The translations under genes and the position numbers were made by a program. The notes beneath the pieces are model-generated. The model did no database searches, was not told the origin of the DNA, and was given only the letters and a program-made list of their open reading frames with translations. Below, piece after piece: positions 56,729 through 64,000 of a stretch of 64,000 nt of DNA. Position 1 is the stretch's first letter; every line of letters starts with the position of its first letter. Source of the stretch: Calonectria ilicicola (Eukaryota > Ascomycota > Sordariomycetes > Hypocreales > Nectriaceae); the NCBI GenBank assembly GCA_020809705.1, contig CP085831.1, forward strand, positions 1,054,001 to 1,118,000, in the 5' to 3' direction.

Positions 56729-57637
56729 ATTTTAGTAAATTATAAGTTTTACTTTAAAAGAAGTTTTAAAGCTATAATAATAATAGATATAATTAAGTTT
56801 AATTATATAATTTACCTAATTAAAATATAATTAACTTATAATAATAAGATTACTTGTTACGACCTGTGCAACCGGGCGCACGAGACCCTATTTAATAGCT
56901 GTTATCCGTACCTGTAATTGCAAGCATTGCGATTATTGACTTATCTTTTGGCCTGACGGGCTAATTGACGTAATGGGAAGTACGGATCCTTACATTACTT
57001 TTATAAAAACTTAAATAATTATACTTAAAATAGTTTTTTTATTAAAATTATAAATTCTAATATATATTTTTTATTATTTTTAATATAATATTATTTAAAT
57101 ATTATATCCTTTAAAATTATAATCTAGATTATTTAAGTACTAAAAGATATATTAATAATACTTTTTATAAATAACTTTCTTTTAAATTATATATATATTA
57201 TTAATTAAAGCTTATTTAATAAAAGTTAAATATAATTAAAAATATTAAGCTTTTAATATATTAAAAAATAAAGCTTATTAAATATAAATTTTAAATATTT
57301 ATTTATTATATTAATAATCTTAATTTTAATATTTAAAAATTTATTAAAAATAAATTTAAAACTTTTAAAATAATAATAAATAAAAATAATATATTTAGAT
57401 TTTAATTTAAAAAAATAAATAAATAAAAAAAATCTTTATAAATAATATTTATAATAAGAAGTATAAAAATTAAATAAAAAAATCTTAGAAGAAGTATAGT
57501 ATATTTACTATAAATAAAAGTAAGGTGTTATAATAAGTAATATTAAGGTTAAGGAGAAGAGAGGGTTAAATAGTATTTATTTGAGTAATTAAAAGTGCTT
57601 TTTTTTCTATTTAATATTTAGTGATAATATAATTATT
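56729..57637 (+). repeat. R1 repeat, copy C, with a 140-bp insertion
   Basis: Same landmarks as copy A from ATTTTAGTAAATTATAAG to TTTAGTGATAATATAATTATTA. Without the insertion and one TSD it is about 764 bp, against 772 for copy A. Confidence 0.65.
56855..56994 (+). mobile_element. 140-bp TG...CA insertion, solo-LTR candidate
   Basis: TGTTACGACC...GATCCTTACA, of normal base composition in the middle of pure AT DNA, flanked by the 5-bp direct repeat ttact (56850-56854, 56995-56999). Other R1 copies have the uninterrupted site AAGATTACTTTTATAAAA. TG...CA ends with a 5-bp TSD are those of an LTR; its length would be short. The first bases resemble the Gypsy-B LTR start (TGTTATGACC), but the rest does not. 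Confidence 0.75.
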
Positions 57638-58228
57638 AATTAATCTTATATATAATTATTTTATTTTTATATTTAAATAAAGTATATTTAACATTTAATA
57701 TTTAATAAAGATTTTTTTTTATAATAATTTTAATTTATTTCTTATTTTTAAATAAATTAAATTAATTTTTATTATATAATTTATTAATATATTAAATTAT
57801 TCTCTTTTAATTTATATTATTATTTTTAGCTTATTTTTTTCTTTTAAGCTTTATATTATATATAAAGTTTTTTTAGTATTTTCTTTAAATACTCTATTTT
57901 ATTATTTTAATACTTTATATTAGTTAATATTTCTAGTTTTTTATCTATTTTTTAAAGTATTAAGTGCCTATTTTATATTATATATATACTAGGTATTCTA
58001 GGTTTTAGTATTTATTTTATCTTTTTAGATTTTTTATATAATACTTTAGGTATTATTAATTAAAACTTTTTAAGATTATATAATAAGATTAGTTTTTATT
58101 TTATTTTATTTTTTAATATCCTTTATATAATTATAATATTAGTAATTATTTAATTAGTTTTATATTAGATTATTATAAAAAGTAATTATTTAATATCTTC
58201 TTATTTTTATAGAATTTATATTAGTTTT
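57638..58228. other. AT-rich DNA, nothing recognised
   Basis: About 590 bp of A/T-dominated sequence without repeats I could match or readable coding. Confidence 0.4.
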
Positions 58229-59117
58229 ATTTTAGTAAATTGTGAGCTTTACTTTAGAGAGAGCTTTAAAGCTATAATAATAGTAAATATAATTAAGTTT
58301 AGTTATATAATTTACTTAATTAAAATACAATTAATTTATAATAATGAGATTGCCTTTATAAAAACTTAGATAATTATACTTAAGATAGCTTCCCTTAGTA
58401 AGATTATAAATCTTAATATTCTTTAATTTTATCCAACTAGTTCTTATACTTATTACCACAAATATTTATAATAAAGCTCTCTTCCACTAAATCTAGCCTC
58501 CTAAATATAAACCTATTATACTTTTTTATAATATTCTTTATAGTTTTATATTCCTTTTTAATAAACTTTTAATTATTTATATTAAGATTAAAGATATAAA
58601 ATTAAAATATTTAAAATTTATATATAATAAGTCTTATTTTTTAAATAATTAGAAATTTAAAAATATAAATCTTTATATTTAATATATTTTTAATAAATTT
58701 TAATTAATATTTAATATATAATTTCAAAAATAATTATTTATAAAAAATACTATTAATATATTTTTTAATATTTAAATAATTTAAATTATAATTTTAAAGA
58801 ATATAATACTTAAATAATATTATATTAAAGATAATAAAGAATATATATTAAGATTTATAATCTTAATAAAAGAAGTTATTTTAAATATAATTATTTAAAT
58901 TTTTATAAAGATAATTTTATTATAAGTTGATTATATCTTAATTAAGTAAATTATATAACTAAACTTAATTATATTTACTATTATTATAGCTTTAAAGCTC
59001 CCTTTAATAAAGCTTACAATTTACTTAAATCTTAATATATATTTTTTATTACTTTTAATATAATATTATTTAAGTATTATATTATTTATAATTAAATCTA
59101 TTTATTTATTAAAAGAT
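58229..59117 (+). repeat. R1 copy D interrupted by an R1b copy
   Basis: R1 starts at 58229 and runs to ATAAATCTTAATAT (about 58424). A segment of about 600 bp (R1b, inverted, paired with 53766-54325) follows, and R1 resumes at about 59028 after a second TTAAATCTTAATAT. The 12-13-bp duplicated flank is longer than that of LTR elements. Confidence 0.5.
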
Positions 59118-59869
59118 ATTTTAGTAAATTATAGGCTTTACCTTAGAGAAAGCTTTAAAGTTATAATAATAGTAAATATAACTAAATTTAATTATATATA
59201 ATAAAATTATTTTTATAAAAACTTAAATAATTATATTTAAAATAATTTCTTTTATTAAGATTATAAATTTTAATATATATTTTTTATTATTTTTAATATA
59301 ATATTATTTAAATATTATATTTTTTAAAATTATAATTTAAATTATTTAAATATTAAAAGATATATTAATAATAATTTTTATAAATAATTATTATTTAATT
59401 AATATATTTATTATTAAAGAAAATTTAATAAAAATAAACTTTTTATTATATATATAATAAAACTAAAATTATTAATTTTATAATATTATAAAAAATAAAA
59501 TTTATTAAATATATATTTAAAATATTTTATAAAAATAAATTTTATATAAATAATAAAAAATTTATTAAAAAAAATATAATTATTTTTAAAAAATAATATA
59601 AAAATATAATAAATTTAAATTTAAAAATTTAAAAAAAAATATAAGTTTTATAATAAATATTTATAATTATTAATATAATAATTAAATATAAAAGATTTTA
59701 AATAAAATAACTTTTATTTATAACTTTTAAAATTAAAGGAAGAAATTGAAAGGCTAAAGTAAGTAATAAATATACTAAGGTTAAGGAAAAAGAAGAGTTA
59801 AATAGTATTTATTTAAGTAATTAAAAGTACTTTTTTTCTATTTAATATTTAGTGATAATATAATTATTA
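59118..59869 (+). repeat. R1 repeat, copy F
   Basis: Full-length copy, ATTTTAGTAAATTATAGGC to AGTGATAATATAATTATTA; about 750 bp. Confidence 0.6.
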
Positions 59870-60390
59870 TTAAAAAATATATTAATAGTACTTTTTATAA
59901 ATAATTATTATTTAATTAATATATATATTTTTAAATAAAGTTTAATAAAAATAGATTTCTTTAATATATATATAATAAAACTAATATTATTAATCTTATA
60001 ATATTATAAAAAATAAGATTTATTAAATATAAGCTTTAAATATTCTTTAAAAATAAACTTAATATAAATAATAAAAAGTTTATTAATAATAAATATAATT
60101 ATTTTAAAAAAATAATATAAAATATTAATAGATTTATATTTAAAGATTTATATAAAGAAGATATAAGCTTTATAAAAAATATCTATAATTATTAATATAA
60201 TAATTAAATATAAAAAATCTTAAATAAAGTAATTTTTATTTATAATATTTAAAAGTAAAGAAGAAAATTAATAGATAAAAGAAAGTAATAAATATATTAA
60301 GATTAAGGAAAAAAGAGAGTTAAATAGTATTTATTTAAGTAATTAAAAGTGCTTTTTTTCTATTTATATTTAATAATGATATAATTATTA
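59870..60390 (+). repeat. R1 repeat, copy G, 5'-truncated
   Basis: Contains only the right two thirds of R1, directly abutting copy F: from AATATATTAATAGTACTTTT to AATGATATAATTATTA. Confidence 0.55.
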
Positions 60391-61976
60391 AATTTATATT
60401 AGTATTTATAATAATTAATTTATAAGATTATATTATATTCTTTATAATTTATAAAGAGTTATAAATTATCTTTTTTTATATTATAAAAGATAATTTTTTT
60501 TTTTTTTAATAATTAATATTAAAATACTTATAATATCTTTTATTATTTCTTTATTCTTTAATTTAATATAATTATCTTTATTATTACTATTTATTATAAC
60601 TTACTCTCTTAGCTATTTTATATAATAAGTATTAACTAGCTAGTAAGTGTATTTTTATTCTTTTTTAATTTATAGTAAGAGCCTATTTTCTAAGTTAATT
60701 ATGCTTTTTTTTCTTTTATATTATTATATTTTTTTAATTTATTTTATTCTTTAGTATTTACTTTATATTATTAATCTAGATATTTTAGATATATTTAATA
60801 TAAGTATAAGATAATGTTTTCTTTATTAAAATTTAGTTTTAATTTCTTTATTTATTTGATATCTTTTATATCTTTCATATAGTTATTTTCTTCCTTTTAG
60901 GAAAGAAAGACGCTAATAAGGTTATAAAACCTAAAGGCATACCTTAGAATAAACTTTTAAATTTATTAATACAATTACCCTTATACTAACTTTAAAACTT
61001 AAAGGTAATATATAATAAAAATCTTAATAAATAAAGCCCTTATATAATAAAAAAAGAATTTTATTTAAATAAACCTCTTTTAAATATATACTAAAAAAAA
61101 CCTATAAATATATATATATAGCTAAGATATTTACTTACAAATAATACATTATTTATACTAGTAATAACCCTTTAAAAACTAAATTTATAATTTAATATAT
61201 TTATTAAAAAATCTAAATTAATAATATTAAATTAAATATAAAGAATTAAAAACTTTAAAAAAAATAATAAAAATATAAAAGTAAAATAATATAAAAAATT
61301 AAATTAAAATTAAATTAATTTTTTAAGAATATAAACTTCTTTTTAAAAGAAGAATCTTTTAAATAAAAATAAGATTTTTATTTAAAAGTAATAATAAATA
61401 ATAAAACTAATATTAAAGTATTTTAATATATTTAAATATAAAAGATCTTTCTTTAAAAAGAATTAAAAAAGATTTTTAAAGGAAATAAATAATAAGGGTT
61501 TTATTTAGATTAATATATTAAATTGAATAATTATAAATATAGAATAGTGGAAGGAAAAGAAAGAAAAAGGGTAGAAAAAGCTGCTTTTAAATGAATATTA
61601 AAATAGAAAATACAAATAATAGTTTAATTAAACAACTAATAGGATACAATTAGTTTTAATATCTTTTATATTTAAGTAAAATACTTTCTTTTTAAGATTA
61701 TTTATCTTTTTTTATATATTATAAATTTTAATTAAATATACTATATATCTATTATTATTATTATTATTATATTCTTTTTTAAATATTATAGTCTTTTTTT
61801 CTTTAGTATTATAATTATATATATTTTTGTTTAAATGATTTTATTTGTTAGTTTAAGTATTAGTTTCTAGGTTATTATTTTTTATTTATTAGTTATTTAT
61901 ATATATTTCTTACCTTTTAATATTTATTAATATTATTTTTATAATTATTTATATTTTCTTATAATATATTTTTTTA
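60391..61976. other. AT-rich DNA with unidentified decayed content
   Basis: Mostly A/T. The part 60.88-61.65 kb keeps slightly more G and C and reads on the plus strand as a protein-like text broken by TAA/TAG, without any motif I recognise. No LTR or inverted end was found. Confidence 0.35.
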
Positions 61977-62757
61977 ATAATTATATTATTATTAAATATT
62001 AAATAAAAAAAAAAAGTATTTTTAATTACTTAAATAAATATTATTTAATTCTCTTTTTTCTTTAATCTTAATATATTTATTATTTACTTTAATCTTTTAA
62101 TTTTTTTTTAATTTTAAAAATTATAAATAAAAATTATTTTATTTAAAATCTTTTATATTTAATTATTATATTAATAATTATAAATATTTATTATAAAATT
62201 TATATTTTTTTTTAAATTTTTAAATTTAAATTTATTATATTTTTATATTATTTTTTAAAAATAATTATATTTTTTTTAATAAATTTTTTATTATTTATAT
62301 AAAATTTATTTTTATAAAATATTTTAAATTTATATTTAATAAATTTTATTTTTTATAATATTATAAAATTAATAATTTTAATTTTATTATATATATAATA
62401 AAAAAATTTATTTTTATTAAGTTTCTTTTAATAATAAATATATTAATTAAATAATAATTATTTATAAAAATTATTATTAATATATTTTTTAATATTTAAA
62501 TAATTTAAATTATAATTTTAAAAAATATAATATTTAAATAATATTATATTAAAAATAATAAAAAATATATATTAAAATTTATAATTTTAATAAAAAAAGT
62601 TATTTTAAATATAATTATTTAAGTTTTTATAAAAATAATCTTATTATAAAATTAATTATATTTTAATTAAATAAATTATATAATTAAATTTTATTATATT
62701 TATTATTATTATAATTTTAAAGCTTTTTTAAAATAAAGCCTATAATTTACTAAAATA
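61977..62757 (-). repeat. R1 repeat, copy H, inverted full-length
   Basis: Starts AATAATTATATTATTATTA and ends TATAATTTACTAAAAT, the reverse complement of the R1 limits; about 780 bp. The most AT-saturated copy. Confidence 0.6.
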
Positions 62758-63299
62758 ATATATTCTTTTTTTTATAATTATAATATATAATATTTATTAA
62801 ATCTTTTTAAATAACTTCTAGTTTTATAGATTTTAAGTATATTTTATAAAATATATTATAATATTATATTTTCTTATTTTTAAATAGAAGCTTTTAGTTT
62901 TATTTTTTATTAAAATAAAATAAATTATAGTTTCTTTCTTTTTTCTTTTTTTATTATTTAAATTATTATTAGTTGATTTTAATAGTTATTAAGATAAACT
63001 TATAAAGTTTATTTAGTTTATTTACTTTATAAATTTTATTTTTTATTTTATCTTTTAATTTATAATAATAAGTTTTTATAAATATATTATTATTTTAATT
63101 AAATTTTAAGGTTATTTATTAGAATTTTATAAAATAATTAATATATAAATTAATTTACTTTAATTTTTTAAATTTAATTATTATTTTTTTATTTTTATTA
63201 ATAATTTTAAAGTTATTTTTAAGTATTTTTTTAAAGTTTTTTTAATTTTTAAATATATTTTTAATTTTTTATTTTTATTTATTTTTATTATTATTAAAA
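62758..63299. other. AT-rich DNA, nothing recognised
   Basis: About 540 bp; no repeat match or coding sign. Confidence 0.35.
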
Positions 63300-63656
63300 T
63301 AATCTTTTATAATAAATTTAAAATATTTTATAAAAATAAATTTTATATAAATAATAAAAAATTTATTAAAAAAAAATATAATTATTTTTAAAAAATAATA
63401 TAAAAATATAATAAATTTAAATTTAAAAACTTAAAAAAAATATAAGTTTTATAATAAATATTTATAATTATTAATATAATAATTAAATATAAAAAATTTT
63501 AAATAAAATAATTTAATTTTTAAAATTAAAAAAGAAAATTAAAAGGCTAAAATAAATAATAAATATATTAAGATTAAGGAAAAAAAGAGCTAAATAGTAT
63601 TTATTTAAGTAATTAAAAGTACTTTTTTTTATTTAATATTTAATAATAATATAATT
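63300..63656 (+). repeat. R1 repeat, copy I, right half only
   Basis: From AATATTTTATAAAAATAAAT to the R1 end AATAATATAATTATTA. Confidence 0.5.
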
Positions 63657-63657
63657 A

Positions 63658-64000
63658 TTAATTAATATTATTTTTTATAATTAAAATTAATCTATTTATA
63701 TATTTATTCTAGATTATAATATATAGAATTATTATAATTTAAATTATTATAATTTAAATTACTATAATTCTTTCTTATATAATCTCTTTAAGGTTAGTTA
63801 GCTTTAATTAGTTTATAATTTCTTTATTATATATAGAATTTAAGGCTTTTTTTATTTTTTAGCTATTAATTTAATATAAATTATAATAATTAATAATAAA
63901 TATAAAAATTAAATAAATAAAATTTGGAAAAAATAAAATTTATTTATAAAAATTAAAAAAAAATATAAAATTAAAAAAAAAATTAAATAATATTTATTTA
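63658..64000. repeat. AT-rich repeat, second copy of 35265-35475
   Basis: 63658-63880 repeats 35265-35475 in the same orientation with transitions and one short duplication (ATTATAATTTAAATT). The last 120 bp to the window edge are featureless A/T. Confidence 0.5.

Noticed and set aside
21340..64000. Mitochondrial or plasmid origin of the AT-rich part
   Set aside because: The AT richness comes with RIP-type changes in recognisable nuclear Gypsy elements, TSDs and no mitochondrial genes.
1..64000. CRISPR arrays, operons, bacterial features
   Set aside because: Genes have spliceosomal introns and eukaryotic tRNAs; no regularly spaced short repeats with unique spacers exist.

Overview
The window comes from a filamentous ascomycete (Pezizomycotina). 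The signs are short 49-69 bp introns with GTRNGT-type donors, a Zn2Cys6 regulator, RTA1, DUF3632, WSC, LysM and Clr5-ankyrin families, and an AT-saturated compartment carrying the C-to-T/G-to-A scars of repeat-induced point mutation (RIP). The species cannot be named from the sequence. The layout is bipartite: a gene-rich block of ordinary composition (1 to about 21.3 kb) ends abruptly in about 43 kb of AT-rich, transposon-stuffed DNA that runs to the right edge.

Gene-rich block. In order: the C-terminal end of an ankyrin gene with an in-frame stop; an RTA1-family membrane protein, divergent from a Zn2Cys6 regulator across a promoter holding four copies of CTCGGTCTT; a DUF3632 protein; a secreted guanyl-specific (T1/F1-type) ribonuclease in four exons; two tandem tRNA-Val(AAC) genes and an intron-bearing tRNA-Ala(AGC); a WSC-type GPI-anchored protein convergent with a Cys-rich triple-repeat GPI protein; and a 1273-residue Clr5-ankyrin protein. 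Between that last intact gene and the AT block lie three dead genes (an unrecognised F-box-associated-like gene, a LysM-domain gene and a possibly HeLo-like gene). Their in-frame stops are mostly of the kind RIP makes, as expected where RIP leaks out of repeats or where the genes were once duplicated.

AT-rich block. Two nests can be read from target-site duplications (TSDs). Nest 1: a roughly 770-bp repeat family (here R1) was hit by Gypsy-A (22521-34730, TSD atatt), which was RIPed and then hit by Gypsy-B (25225-32061, TSD ctaga). Gypsy-B is a young chromovirus: its two 395-bp LTRs look identical and it shows no RIP. It has gag, protease, RT, RNase H, integrase and a chromodomain, plus an antisense 206-codon ORF with a Zn2Cys6-like cysteine pattern between the chromodomain and the 3' LTR. 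Nest 2: an inverted Gypsy-D (36759-53760, TSD ataaa) received a 424-bp TA-flanked MITE, and Gypsy-C (39312-46354, same LTR family as D, TSD aacat/aacgt) then landed 4 bp inside that MITE's end. Two more MITE copies sit at 36322 and 54594.

The far right holds an inverted RIPed Gypsy RT remnant, further R1 copies in both orientations, and a clean 140-bp TG...CA insertion with a 5-bp TSD (a solo-LTR candidate). In two decayed RTs the catalytic Asp-Asp pair has become Asn-Asn. The order of decay suggests that RIP acted on A, C, D and the R1 copies before Gypsy-B and the solo LTR arrived. The strongest candidate for something little described is the antisense Zn2Cys6-like ORF of Gypsy-B; next come the MITE with doubled GC-rich 13-mers in its ends and the repeated motif in the RTA1/regulator promoter. 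All positions and alignments were read by eye.
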